A DNA stretch of 43,913 bases from an uncultured Clostridia bacterium (GCA_947385955.1 CANDNA010000027.1:1-43913), one strand, 5' to 3'; positions 1-7,696 are shown, counted from the stretch's first letter. Notes: generated by a model from the letters alone, not told the origin. A program made the numbers and translations.

Positions 1-511
1 TGGTTATGTATCCGGGAACTTCCCCGGTAATCTTCCGCTTCAATGCCCCGACAACACCCTCGCAGTCAATGACGTACCTTGCTTTCTCTGTATGATTATT
101 TTCCCCGTGCAGGCTGACTTCCACAAACCCGTCCTTTTCCCTGCAGGAAAGAGCCGCCACGCCGTCCCTGACCTCCGCGCCACTCTCCTTTGCTTTCCCC
201 GCAAGCCACCCGTCAAAATAGCTGCGCCATACATTAAGCCCTTCCTGCTCGAAACGGTATTCCTTCCCTGCGTCATTTGTGAAAATCATGCCCCTGTTAT
301 CTGTCGGGGTACACATGGCGGACTCTGGCACAGTCTCCCCGAAATACTTCTTTACAAGCTCCATTGATTTCTTTATCAGCACGCCCGAACAGGACTTGTA
401 CCTGGGCATTCTGAATTTTTCCACCAGGAGAACCTTATAGCCTTTTTCCGCTAAAGCCTTGGCCGCCGTGCATCCCGCAGGCCCCGCCCCGACCACTATC
501 ACGTCATACAT
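1..511 (-). CDS. FAD-dependent oxidoreductase, geranylgeranyl reductase family (partial)
   Basis: The gene runs off the left edge of the window; 170 N-terminal residues are visible. It starts MYDVIVVGAGPAGCTAAKAL, a Rossmann dinucleotide-binding fold with the GxGxxG signature (residues 9-14). An Arg-Tyr-Lys-Ser-Cys-Ser-Gly stretch near residue 40 matches the PxxYxxCxG motif of the geranylgeranyl reductase family of flavoproteins. A second FAD-contact region with a DCEG sequence lies near the visible end. The ATG at 511 is preceded by a purine-rich AAAGGGTG site. Members of this family reduce isoprenoid double bonds or act on other substrates; the substrate here cannot be told. Confidence is high for the fold and modest for the exact activity. 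The gene points away from the iteron region on its right. Confidence 0.8.
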   Translation of the reverse strand, partial: MYDVIVVGAGPAGCTAAKALAEKGYKVLLVEKFRMPRYKSCSGVLIKKSMELVKKYFGETVPESAMCTPTDNRGMIFTNDAGKEYRFEQEGLNVWRSYFDGWLAGKAKESGAEVRDGVAALSCREKDGFVEVSLHGENNHTEKARYVIDCEGVVGALKRKITGEVPGYIT

Positions 512-723
512 CCGTATATCACCCTTTCCGCTGTTTCCTATTACTTCGGCAGAAAACCGTTCCCGCTAAAGCAAAAGCATCCACTGAATTATACCATAAA
601 AATTTTCTGTTTTTCACCCGATGGCACGAAACGACTATTTTTCGGGAATGGAAAGCAAAAAAGAGCCGTCATCCAGCCCTTTTTCCATGTTATCATTTAT
701 CCATTTAGTTTTTACCGCTTTAC

Positions 724-947
724 TCATATACGAACACGAAAACCCTTTACACTATCACGGAAACCCTTATATTATCACGAAAACTCCCAACAAGTTTCCG
801 TGATAATACAGCCAGTTTCCGTGTTTGTATATGGGTTTTGCCTGCGAGTATCGACTTTTGCGTGATAGTATGGAGTTTTGCCTGCGAGTATCCGAGTTTC
901 CGTGATAATAACCGACTTTTGCCTACGAGTATACACTATCAGGCAAA
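724..947. repeat. Phased iteron array, cluster 1
   Basis: Eleven copies of a degenerate unit (about 16 bp, consensus TTTYSCSTGMKARTAT) are visible. Forward copies begin near 795, 816, 836, 856, 876, 897 and 917, giving a spacing of 20-21 bp, i.e. two helical turns. Inverted copies lie near 727-743, 749-763 and 769-783 in the same phase, and one closes the array at 930-947. Typical units are TTTTGCGTGATAGTAT (856) and TTTTGCCTGCGAGTAT (836 and 876). Helical phasing plus a switch of orientation is what plasmid or ICE replication origins with iterons look like. No initiator gene lies within the window, so the role is inferred. No convincing gene overlaps the array. Confidence 0.75.
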
Positions 948-1149
948 AGAACCCCAGAACAAAAGTTCGCACCCTCTCTAATGTAAAAATGCCCCTAAAA
1001 GCACACGAAAATAATGTAACTTTGGAATCTATGTAGTGCCGAAAGTGCCGTGTTTACGGGCTTTGTAGGCTTTCCGTGTCCGTATCTGCCTAGGAAGGAG
1101 ACACCCTAACAAAATATGACAATATCCCCCATATTTCAACAGCATTTTT

Positions 1150-1249
1150 CTACAAACAGGCGAAACTCCAAACAAACACGGAAACTCTTATACTATCACG
1201 CAAAACTCGGATACTATCACGGAAACTGCCGACTTTTGCGTGATAGTAT
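1150..1249. repeat. Phased iteron array, cluster 2
   Basis: This second group holds the same unit as the array at 724-947. Inverted copies begin near 1150, 1169, 1190 and 1211 (19-21 bp spacing), followed by one forward copy TTTTGCGTGATAGTAT at 1234-1249. A degenerate outlier (TTCGCCTGCGAGTACC) lies near 1374-1387. The 200 bp between the two clusters hold no further unit that I can see. Open frames across here are made of the repeats themselves and are not called as genes. Confidence 0.7.
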
Positions 1250-1448
1250 AATTTTGCCCCAATCGCCATCCTATCAGCGGCATCAAAAACGCAAAAAAGA
1301 GAGGTTCACCAACCACTCCGATGAACCCCTCTACGCTCAAAATCCCTTGATTTTAAGCCATTCTTCCATACTTTCGCCTGCGAGTACCCAAATTCCTATG
1401 GCATTATTTTTTTATTGCCGCCTGTGCCGCTGTTAGATTTTGATAACT

Positions 1449-1476
1449 TTTACCCCTGGGGTAAATAATTTACCCC
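1449..1476. promoter_or_regulatory. TTTACCCC palindrome with an extra half-site
   Basis: TTTACCCC-T-GGGGTAAA (1449-1465) is a perfect 8-1-8 inverted repeat, and a third TTTACCCC follows at 1469-1476. It sits between the iterons and the 3' end of the minus-strand operon at 1495. The arrangement suggests a protein-binding site; it lacks the T-run expected of a terminator. The binding protein is unknown. Confidence 0.4.
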
Positions 1477-1494
1477 TTTTACTCCACCTAAATT

Positions 1495-2001
1495 TCAAGC
1501 AAACAAATCATAAAATATATGATAGTACTCTAACACCTCGTCTAACACGAGACTGTAGCTATCCACCTCTCGGATTATTCCAATACTATCACCTATATCT
1601 TTTTCTTTCCTTAATTCAGCAATTTCTTGAGGAATTTTAAATAATCTCTCTTTTATTTTGGGATACTCTGGTAATTTTTTTTCGATATCAACACTGTTTT
1701 TGCCCTCTAGCAACATTCGTATCTTTTTCCTACAAATCAATGAAAGCCAATCCGCTGTATCAAAAAAAGCTCTATACTCATGTCCTAACGCTTTTTTCAT
1801 ATTACTAATTTTATACTGTTTTGGATTTTCTATCTTCTTATTGCTTAATTCCATTCCATAAATTCTAATAATATGATCATACGCGTCTCTATGCTCCTTA
1901 AGTGGTTGAATAAAAATTTCTTCTCCTATTTCCTCTGCCAATAAAAGATAATGTTTTGTTAACAAATGAATTTTACTAATCTCTTTCCAATACTGATCCA
2001 T
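1495..2001 (-). CDS. Hypothetical helical cytoplasmic protein
   Basis: A 168-aa protein, predicted mostly alpha-helical, with no signal or membrane segment. An EHRDAYDHIIRI stretch near residues 36-47 (Arg-x3-Asp-His) resembles the conserved core of small HEPN-like helical proteins, but this is only a visual resemblance. It is the last gene of a tight three-gene minus-strand operon, 11 bp after a single-pass membrane protein and downstream of a four-pass membrane protein. Its AT-rich composition differs from the sugar genes further right and suggests acquisition by transfer. I do not recognise the family and assign no function. Confidence 0.65.
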   Translation of the reverse strand: MDQYWKEISKIHLLTKHYLLLAEEIGEEIFIQPLKEHRDAYDHIIRIYGMELSNKKIENPKQYKISNMKKALGHEYRAFFDTADWLSLICRKKIRMLLEGKNSVDIEKKLPEYPKIKERLFKIPQEIAELRKEKDIGDSIGIIREVDSYSLVLDEVLEYYHIFYDLFA

Positions 2002-2012
2002 TTTCTTATCTC

Positions 2013-2312
2013 CTAAGGCAAATCAATAGCATATTCTTCTTGCTTTCTTTTCTCAAAGTCTTTTTCATCAAACGCCAAGCCTTGTGCTATTCTGACCGAC
2101 CCACGATTTTTCATCTGTTCTAATGAAATTGTTTGATTTACAACATCTTCCATTCGCAAATCATTCAAGTTAGAATCTAATAACTCTTGTTCAAAAACAT
2201 AACTCAAACTCTTTTGCCCCTCATCAATCTTCGAGATATGCAACCACTGCAAAAAAGGTACAATGCCCACAAGCAAAAATATTATTACCATCATTACTAA
2301 TATTGTACTCAT
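2013..2312 (-). CDS. Small single-pass membrane protein
   Basis: A 99-aa protein starting MSTILVMMVIIFLLVG, with one N-terminal hydrophobic segment (residues 3-24) and a charged helical domain after it. The start is fixed by an ATGA overlap: the ATG at 2312 shares bases with the TGA of the upstream gene, and GGAGGT lies just before it. A longer frame upstream has no such support. Translational coupling implies that it is made with the upstream four-pass membrane protein. Family not recognised; it may be the partner or regulator of that protein. Confidence 0.65.
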   Translation of the reverse strand: MSTILVMMVIIFLLVGIVPFLQWLHISKIDEGQKSLSYVFEQELLDSNLNDLRMEDVVNQTISLEQMKNRGSVRIAQGLAFDEKDFEKRKQEEYAIDLP

Positions 2313-2776
2313 TTTTCTACCTCCACAACTCCTAATTGAAGAGTTGAGCATATAACTATTACTACGCTTGCAATTATACCGCAAATCCAAAAAACTATAT
2401 TTCCCTTAAAGTCTTCAGGATATATATACTTAAATACAATCCATATTGCGCAACATAGCCCCCATGCTACAACGCCTAATACCCCTAACCATTTTTTAAA
2501 TCCCACTATTTTGTCCGCTTCAATATAGCATTCCACCAAAGTCAATATTAGCAATGTAGCCAATATCCAAAGTACATCACCTTTAGTACACACTTTTAGG
2601 GCAAACCTTTTATCCAATGTGGTATTAGATGCCAAATATATTAAAGCTTCAATAAATATTGGAACAAATGAAATCATTACTCCTATATACCATATTATTA
2701 ATTTGAGCCAATCAAAATGCTTCCGGCTCTTCTTTTCTGTAACTTCTACACGCTGTATTTTTCCAATATACTTCAT
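2309..2776 (-). CDS. Hypothetical four-pass membrane protein
   Basis: A 155-aa protein with about four hydrophobic segments (roughly residues 24-50, 67-83, 92-116 and 127-148) and a short basic cytoplasmic N-terminus. It is the first gene of an operon of three (membrane protein, small membrane protein, helical cytoplasmic protein), all overlapping or within 11 bp. The ribosome binding site is weak (AAAGAGAC). No motif identifies a transport or enzymatic role. Two coupled membrane proteins beside a soluble helical partner, next to mobile-element signals, is a layout often met in accessory or defence cargo; that is inference only. Confidence 0.65.
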   Translation of the reverse strand: MKYIGKIQRVEVTEKKSRKHFDWLKLIIWYIGVMISFVPIFIEALIYLASNTTLDKRFALKVCTKGDVLWILATLLILTLVECYIEADKIVGFKKWLGVLGVVAWGLCCAIWIVFKYIYPEDFKGNIVFWICGIIASVVIVICSTLQLGVVEVEK

Positions 2777-3145
2777 GTCTCTTTTGGATTATAAATAATC
2801 ATTTTCTCCATTCCGTATTATATTATTCATTAAACGATAAATTGCTACGTTGACTTAAATCCGGCAAATTCCCAAAGCAATGGTGCTACAACATATAACC
2901 TTGTCCACATTTTACCCCCAATAAAATGCCTATGTCAAGGAATTCTTCTCATCATTTCCATTTTTTTGAATATCTGAAATCATATCACTGAAAAAGGCAT
3001 CTACCATTTTGTAAATGTATCGTCATTTTACGACAATATGATAATATTCATTCACAAACTATTTGTAATTTTTTATAGCTTATTTTTCCTCTTGCTATCC
3101 CGCCAAAACAGAGGTAAGCTACGATACCAAGGAAGGAGGGATTGG
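2777..3145. other. AT-rich intergenic region between diverging genes
   Basis: This 369-bp stretch separates the minus-strand operon from the small plus-strand gene at 3146. It should hold promoters for both. A GATAAT-like -10 sequence lies near 3039, close to a small inverted repeat (TCGT...ACGA, about 3019-3033). An upstream in-frame extension of the 3146 gene exists here but lacks a ribosome binding site. I see no other gene. Confidence 0.4.
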
Positions 3146-3445
3146 ATGGGAATGGAACCTGCATTGTACCAGTTGATGGGCATCCGCATGAACAGTGTCA
3201 TGAATGGCATCACAAACAGCGATGGGGAATATCAGGCGATCATTCGGAAATCGGACGAATACTCCGACAAACTGGATAAGATGGATCTGTCGAAGGAAGC
3301 CAGACTGCTGATAGACGGCTACATCAGCGAGCAGAATGCTCTCGGCTCCCGGTATGGGATGCTCGCCTACTTACTCGGCTATTCTGACTGCAAAGAGATG
3401 CTTTTGGAAAAGTGCCTTTTTGCAAAGCCGCAACAGACATCCTAA
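3146..3445 (+). CDS. Small protein of mobile-element type (DUF6809-like?)
   Basis: A 99-aa protein starting MGMEPALYQLMGIRMNSVMN, acidic and helical, with no membrane segment. The start at 3146 is chosen because GGAAGGAGGG ends 5 bp before it; a second ATG at 3152 is also possible. The sequence type (short, with a Tyr-Gly-Met-Leu-Ala-Tyr-Leu-Leu-Gly-Tyr-Ser-Asp end region) recalls small proteins that recur in clostridial conjugative elements, possibly DUF6809; that assignment is from memory and uncertain. A good terminator follows directly. Confidence 0.6.
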   Translation: MGMEPALYQLMGIRMNSVMNGITNSDGEYQAIIRKSDEYSDKLDKMDLSKEARLLIDGYISEQNALGSRYGMLAYLLGYSDCKEMLLEKCLFAKPQQTS

Positions 3446-3470
3446 GAAAGTAAAACCAAATGCATAATCA

Positions 3471-3505
3471 CGAAAAAAGGGCTTGAAATAAAGGCTCTTT
3501 TTTCG
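3471..3505 (+). terminator. Rho-independent terminator after the 3146 gene
   Basis: A 12-bp stem pairs 3471-3482 with 3494-3505, including one G-U pair and a central AAAAAA/TTTTTT tract, with an 11-base loop. It begins 25 bp after the stop codon at 3445 and could work in both directions. Confidence 0.75.
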
Positions 3506-3510
3506 TTTCC

Positions 3511-3639
3511 TCACTCGTAGTAAAACAGTAGTACCCCACTTTCCCAAATGCCACGATTTGCCCCGGTCTGCCCCACAAGTGCCGCCAATTCCCGGCTTCC
3601 CGGCGTGCTGCCGTGTCAGACGAAAAGTATCTTAATCAT
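3511..3639 (-). pseudogene. Relic starting like a low-molecular-weight phosphatase, stopped at codon 8
   Basis: A near-ideal ribosome binding site (AGGAGG) precedes ATG at 3639, and the frame reads MIKILFV then TGA (3616-3618). After the TGA the same frame continues HGSTPGSRELAALVG for 35 codons to a second TGA at 3511. The intact family reads MIKILFVCHGN at this point, so the TGA sits exactly where the active-site Cys codon (TGC or TGT) belongs. The sequence after HGS does not follow the phosphatase P-loop, so this is a truncated or fused remnant. It is best read as debris beside a mobile-element boundary. Confidence 0.5.
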
Positions 3640-3863
3640 AATAAAAATTCCTCCTGAAATGCGTTGAATTGCCGTGTTTTGGCACGTTTTACGAGGTTTG
3701 CTTTTTCGGTGGAGATTGTTAAAAATGTAACGGAAATAGCAAAACGGGGCAAAACGGGACATATTGATTCCGTCAATCGTAGTAAAAACGTAGCAGGGAT
3801 TGGGGGTTTTTACTACTGTGGGATTTTGCTAAACTCATATCAAAATAAACTAAAGTCATAACT

Positions 3864-4895
3864 CTAATCTTCTACTATATCTGTTTCTTCCTCATAATCA
3901 AATATATAGCTCGATGATTCTATTTTGAATCCACATTCCTTACATTCAAACACATTATTCATCAATTCAAACAGAATATCTAAATTCATATGTATTTCAT
4001 TTCCGCAATGAGGACAGAAAAAGGGTATTTCATCCACTTCCAATATATTAAGTGCATCTTGAAAAAATTTCCCATCCGCTGTACATGCCTGCCTTGCCAG
4101 TTTTAATACCCTGTTTATAACATTAGTCATTGGATTTACATTTATAATCCGTTCAAACATTGCCACAATCAAATCTACAGCATATGACATTACCAACGGA
4201 ACAACGCAATAATAATATCTGATAAACTCATCGATCAGTTCCTCATCTAAAAAGACAAAATTTAATTCTCCTTGTGCTGATTTTGTATAGGAATGAGTTG
4301 TTATTACATGATTAGCTTTATTCCATATTTTCTCCAGGCTCATCCTATCATTTTTATCGTACCGAAAACTAAAAAATCCATCCTGATGCGCAATATCGTA
4401 AATCTTTTCAACTTTCTCAATATATTTTTTTGCGCTGGATTTGTTTATTACTAAATCTTCTGCCTTACCCTTTGCTAGTTTATCCAACAAGTCTTCTCTT
4501 TCTACTGCCAGCCATTCAATATAGTGTAAATTATCACGTAATGGTTTTCTTAATAAGGCATACGCAACAGCAACCTTTTTCTTGGCCGCACATTCAAATG
4601 ATTCCAACATATAATGGCAAAAATCAGCCACTAACAAAAAGAATGTATGCCGATACTTTAATTCATACATTTCATCACTATAGCCATGTTTCTGCATCCA
4701 ATCAAAAATATCGCTACCTTCTTTTAAATCAACAAAGCTATGTTCCTCCTCTTTATTCTTAAAATTTATCTTTACGGAGGACAACTTCTCGCGATCTGCA
4801 TACTTTAGAAAGTTCACTAATACATCATTACAATATACTAAAAAATTATGGCTTGGACCGTATTGCGGTTCAATTTTGAATTGATCTTCTGTCAT
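3864..4895 (-). CDS. Hypothetical protein with C-terminal zinc ribbon
   Basis: A 343-aa protein, largely alpha-helical, ending in a zinc ribbon: Cys294-x2-Cys297 (CPHCG) and Cys318-x2-Cys321 (CKECG). A mid-N-terminal region reads LLRKPLRDNLHYIEWL, resembling the LLRxLxE/D core of helical DUF5677/HEPN-like proteins; this is suggestive only. There is no signal peptide. It stands alone on the minus strand in an AT-rich stretch between two relics, which points to acquisition with a mobile element. Ribosome binding before ATG 4895 is weak. The function is unknown; an RNA- or DNA-binding role would suit the ribbon. Confidence 0.65.
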   Translation of the reverse strand: MTEDQFKIEPQYGPSHNFLVYCNDVLVNFLKYADREKLSSVKINFKNKEEEHSFVDLKEGSDIFDWMQKHGYSDEMYELKYRHTFFLLVADFCHYMLESFECAAKKKVAVAYALLRKPLRDNLHYIEWLAVEREDLLDKLAKGKAEDLVINKSSAKKYIEKVEKIYDIAHQDGFFSFRYDKNDRMSLEKIWNKANHVITTHSYTKSAQGELNFVFLDEELIDEFIRYYYCVVPLVMSYAVDLIVAMFERIINVNPMTNVINRVLKLARQACTADGKFFQDALNILEVDEIPFFCPHCGNEIHMNLDILFELMNNVFECKECGFKIESSSYIFDYEEETDIVED

Positions 4896-5084
4896 ATACT
4901 TACCATAACACCCTTTTCCATTCAGTCAATTTTATTTTTCGTTCAATATTACGAAATACAGAACAGCAAATAACCTTAATCCATAACGCACTTTATTCAA
5001 AATAAGTAATTCAAAGAATTTACTCACTTGATATTTTAGTATAAATCTGCCCAATATGATATAGGGAATATAAAAAGAAAAAAC

Positions 5085-5102
5085 GCCCTGCCGAAGCAGG
5101 GC
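5085..5102 (-). terminator. Rho-independent terminator
   Basis: GCCCTGC-CGAA-GCAGGGC is a perfect 7-bp GC-rich stem with a tetraloop. On the minus strand it is followed by a T-rich run (complement of 5071-5084). It would end transcription from the IS relic and HAD operon to its right. Confidence 0.7.
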
Positions 5103-5104
5103 AC

Positions 5105-5351
5105 AAAAGCTCTCCTTATTCCGATCACCCGGAACATCTTCCGTGAGATAGACTTCTCTTCCTTGTTCTTTTCCAGTTCCTTTCTGGTGTTCTCCAAGTC
5201 CTCCATCCGGCGCAGCTCACCCGCGGCATCAAAGCAGTCAAATATGGCAGATACATAGTTCAGCAGCCGCTTTTGCGCCGCCGATTTTCTTTGCCGGTTT
5301 TACGGCCTGAATCTTATATTCCATGTCGTATTTCCGCTGTTTTTTTGCCAT
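5105..5351 (-). pseudogene. Truncated IS3-family orfA fused to unidentified coding debris
   Basis: ATG at 5351 follows GGAGG and reads MAKKQRKYDMEYKIQAVKPA, then KKIGGAKAAAEL, the helix-turn-helix start of an IS3-family OrfA transposase, before ending at TGA 5238 after 37 codons. Past the join another frame reads LLNYVSAIFDCFDAAGEL with a Glu/Lys-rich helix after it, evidently the end of an unrelated gene. The insertion sequence is therefore cut within orfA and orfB is absent. The remnant lies between a HAD gene and an AT-rich island. Confidence 0.65.
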
Positions 5352-5408
5352 TGTCAGTTGCCTCCTTACTTCTCTTTGATTATACAGCAAAGCCTTGCAT
5401 ATAAGGTG

Positions 5409-6074
5409 TCAACTAAAATGATACAACATCATTTCTTCTATCTCTTTTTGTGCCTCCAAAAGGCTCTGACATATTTTGGTACAATAAGGCCGAATATTGG
5501 GAGATGCTCTGACAATGTCCGGAACCATAACTGTCGTACATCCCGCAGCATGACCTGCCCGGATTCCATTTTCGCTGTCTTCAAACACAAAACATTCTGC
5601 CGGCCTGCAGCCAATGCGGTCTGCTGCCAAAAGGAAAATATCAGGTTCCGGTTTCCCTCTTTTGACTTCCGCTCCACTTACCACCGCCTCAAAATACCCG
5701 CGTATGCCCGCCATTTTCAGATTGGATTCCACCTGCTCTGACGCCGTACTGCTTGCCACTGCTATCCGAATATTCTTTTTGTGAAAAAAATGAAGAATTT
5801 CATGCACGCCCTGCTTCACCGGCACATGGACGGACAGCCTTTTCCTGACCCGTCCCATGCACTCATTCACAATAACTGTCCCATCGGGAACATGGTAATA
5901 TCTTTCGATTACCCTGCACATATACTGCCCGTTTGTACCGGAAACCGCACTCGCAAAGCAGGAATCCAGTTTCACGCCTCTCTCTGCGGCAATCTCCTGC
6001 CATATCTGTTGATAAATGCGCTCTGTATCAAGCAGCAGGCCGTCCATATCAAAAATTGCGCCCTTATATTCCAT
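5409..6074 (-). CDS. HAD-superfamily sugar phosphatase / beta-phosphoglucomutase-like
   Basis: A 221-aa HAD hydrolase with all four motifs: FDMDGLLLDTE (Asp9 nucleophile, Asp11), ASSTA as motif II, Lys in KRGKPEPD, and FEDSENGI carrying the acidic motif IV. A helical cap lies between motifs I and II, as in the beta-phosphoglucomutase/sugar-phosphatase subgroup. Start 6074 is supported by GAGGAGGG; it lies one base after the stop of the transporter gene, so the two are co-translated. It likely dephosphorylates or isomerises a sugar phosphate from the pathway fed by that transporter. Its last codons (MMLYHFS) run into sequence that may be the end of the neighbouring IS3 relic, so the natural C-terminus may be altered. 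Confidence 0.8.
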   Translation of the reverse strand: MEYKGAIFDMDGLLLDTERIYQQIWQEIAAERGVKLDSCFASAVSGTNGQYMCRVIERYYHVPDGTVIVNECMGRVRKRLSVHVPVKQGVHEILHFFHKKNIRIAVASSTASEQVESNLKMAGIRGYFEAVVSGAEVKRGKPEPDIFLLAADRIGCRPAECFVFEDSENGIRAGHAAGCTTVMVPDIVRASPNIRPYCTKICQSLLEAQKEIEEMMLYHFS

Positions 6075-6075
6075 C

Positions 6076-7398
6076 TTAATCCCTCCTCCGTGCCTCCAGT
6101 TCACGTGTCATTTCTCCCCGCAGGCTGTCCAGCTTATAAAAATAGGTAAGCACTGCAATCAATATACACAAAACGACCGGAATCCAGATAAAGCATATTT
6201 CAATGTATGAAAGAGCTTTTTTTGTCTGGACCGCATTGGCCACATATCCTCCATTTTTAAGAAATGCGCCAATAATAAAGCTCGTCAATCCCATTCCGCC
6301 TTTTACAAAAAATCCCTGGAACGCCGCAATCAGACCTGCCACGCTCGCATTTTTCTTATATTCCGAATAGTCGATGACATCCGGCTGCATGGCAAAGGTA
6401 ATTTCAAAAATGCCGTAAATTCCCAATCCGGTAATAACCAATCCGGTCAACAGGCATACTGCCTGATTGCGTCCGATATAAATAAGAAAATCTCCCACTA
6501 TGTACAAAATGATGCTGAAAAACATCAGACTCCTTTTGCTGTACCTTTTTTCCAAAGCAGGGAGCAATAGCAGCATCGGCAATCCGGACAGAATCCCTAA
6601 AATCCCTACAAGCGACAGCCACTCTGTCTTTCCCAGATTATACTTGAAATAATAAATGACCGTCGTACTTCTTACCACGTAAAGGGAAAAGTAAAACAAA
6701 TTCAGCAGAAACAGTATCCATGCCTGTCCGGTAAGCCCCTTGAACTCCTCCTTCAAAGAGGAATGCGTCTGACTGACAGTAGGGGGCACCACTTCCTCAG
6801 TACTCGCAAACGTCAGAAAAAAGAGAAACATCGCGACAATTCCATAGATTGTCATTGTCACAAGATACCCTCTCGCTTCATTGTTTCCACCAAAAAAGCG
6901 CACCAATGGCTCCGTAATAGTCATTACGACCGCCGTCCCGGCCATTGCGCAAACCATTCTTGTAGAAACCAGGACATCTCTTTCATGGATATCGGAAGTA
7001 AGTCTTGGCACAATTGTATTAAGCGGTATATTTACAACTGTGTATGCTGTACATAAAAGGCAGTATGTTACATATGCCCATATCAGCTTCCCGCCACTCC
7101 CAAAATCCGGAATGTAAAAAGTCAGGAACGTAAAAATCGCAAACGGCACAGCTCCCACCAAAAAATAAGGCCTCCCCTGTCCCCATTTCGTATGGGTCCG
7201 GTCTACAATCAACCCCATTCCCGTATCTGTGAGTGCATCAATAAATTTTGTCACCAACATCATTGTCCCGGCCACCGCTGCCGTAATCCCAAACACATCC
7301 GTATAAAAGACCATAAGGTAAGATGCCATCGTGCTGAAGACCAGGTTGCATCCAAGATCCCCAATTCCGTATCCTATGCGCTTTCCCCATTTTCCCAT
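6076..7398 (-). CDS. GPH-family sugar:cation symporter
   Basis: A 440-aa protein with about 12 hydrophobic segments. The N-terminus (KRIGYGIGDLGCNLVF, then DALTDTGMGLIVDRT and WGQGRPYFLVG) carries the signatures of the glycoside-pentoside-hexuronide symporter family, which couples sugar uptake to H+ or Na+. It sits between an SDR dehydrogenase and a HAD phosphatase on the same strand, so a sugar or sugar alcohol is the likely substrate. A purine-rich GGAAGGAAG precedes ATG 7398. Length and segment pattern are normal and nothing appears broken. Confidence 0.85.
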   Translation of the reverse strand: MGKWGKRIGYGIGDLGCNLVFSTMASYLMVFYTDVFGITAAVAGTMMLVTKFIDALTDTGMGLIVDRTHTKWGQGRPYFLVGAVPFAIFTFLTFYIPDFGSGGKLIWAYVTYCLLCTAYTVVNIPLNTIVPRLTSDIHERDVLVSTRMVCAMAGTAVVMTITEPLVRFFGGNNEARGYLVTMTIYGIVAMFLFFLTFASTEEVVPPTVSQTHSSLKEEFKGLTGQAWILFLLNLFYFSLYVVRSTTVIYYFKYNLGKTEWLSLVGILGILSGLPMLLLLPALEKRYSKRSLMFFSIILYIVGDFLIYIGRNQAVCLLTGLVITGLGIYGIFEITFAMQPDVIDYSEYKKNASVAGLIAAFQGFFVKGGMGLTSFIIGAFLKNGGYVANAVQTKKALSYIEICFIWIPVVLCILIAVLTYFYKLDSLRGEMTRELEARRRD

Positions 7399-7414
7399 AT
7401 CGTTCTTCCTTCCT

Positions 7415-7655
7415 CTACCAGTTCATTCCATCAATTGCAGCCTTTTCTATGGCAAGGCCAGCCCTATAACATTCCATGAATACCTGAAATCCTTCCGCAT
7501 CTTCCGCATATGGTATCACAGTCTCACCCGAAAAGCCCGACCCACGCATTCAAGTCCGAGGTCCCGCTATTTGCGTGAGACATCGCGCATGGGAATCCTG
7601 ACGATGTTGTGACCATATCAATCTCCCGATAAATCCTGCCCAACTGCTTCCCCTT
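7415..7655 (-). pseudogene. Frameshifted 3' relic of a sugar-pathway gene (Gfo/Idh/MocA-like?)
   Basis: Two adjacent frames read as one protein end. The first gives [20 protein letters not shown] and NAWVGLFG before a TGA. Shifting by one base continues [20 protein letters not shown], then a region with AGLAIEKAA, ending at TAG 7415. The AGLAIEKAA-type tail is common at the C-terminus of Gfo/Idh/MocA oxidoreductases, though the assignment is tentative. There is no start codon or upstream domain, so this is the last third of a lost gene left between the SDR and transporter genes. Confidence 0.45.
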
Positions 7656-7661
7656 TCAAAA

Positions 7662-7696
7662 GTGTCTGCCATATCTTCCTTCGAAATGGCAGACAC
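7662..7696 (-). terminator. Hairpin after the SDR gene
   Basis: An 11-bp perfect inverted repeat (GTGTCTGCCAT / ATGGCAGACAC, 13-base loop) lies about 100 bp after the SDR stop. On the minus strand it is followed by only four Ts, so it is a weak terminator or an mRNA-processing structure inside the operon. Confidence 0.4.

Noticed and set aside
724-1249. Iterons considered as a CRISPR array
   Set aside because: Units are 16 bp, degenerate, in both orientations and only 4-5 bp apart, with no spacers of constant length and no cas genes.
1116-1436. Open frame of 106 codons across the iterons
   Set aside because: It consists largely of iteron repeats and low-complexity sequence, has no sensible ribosome binding site, and its product has no domain-like composition.
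3664-3861. A 65-codon plus-strand frame after the phosphatase-like relic
   Set aside because: There is no ribosome binding site and the start would be TTG. The opposite strand reads equally well, so it is probably mobile-element debris.
7662-7696. Hairpin considered as a strong terminator of the SDR operon
   Set aside because: Only four Ts follow on the minus strand, and downstream genes in the same operon appear intact and lack their own strong promoter.
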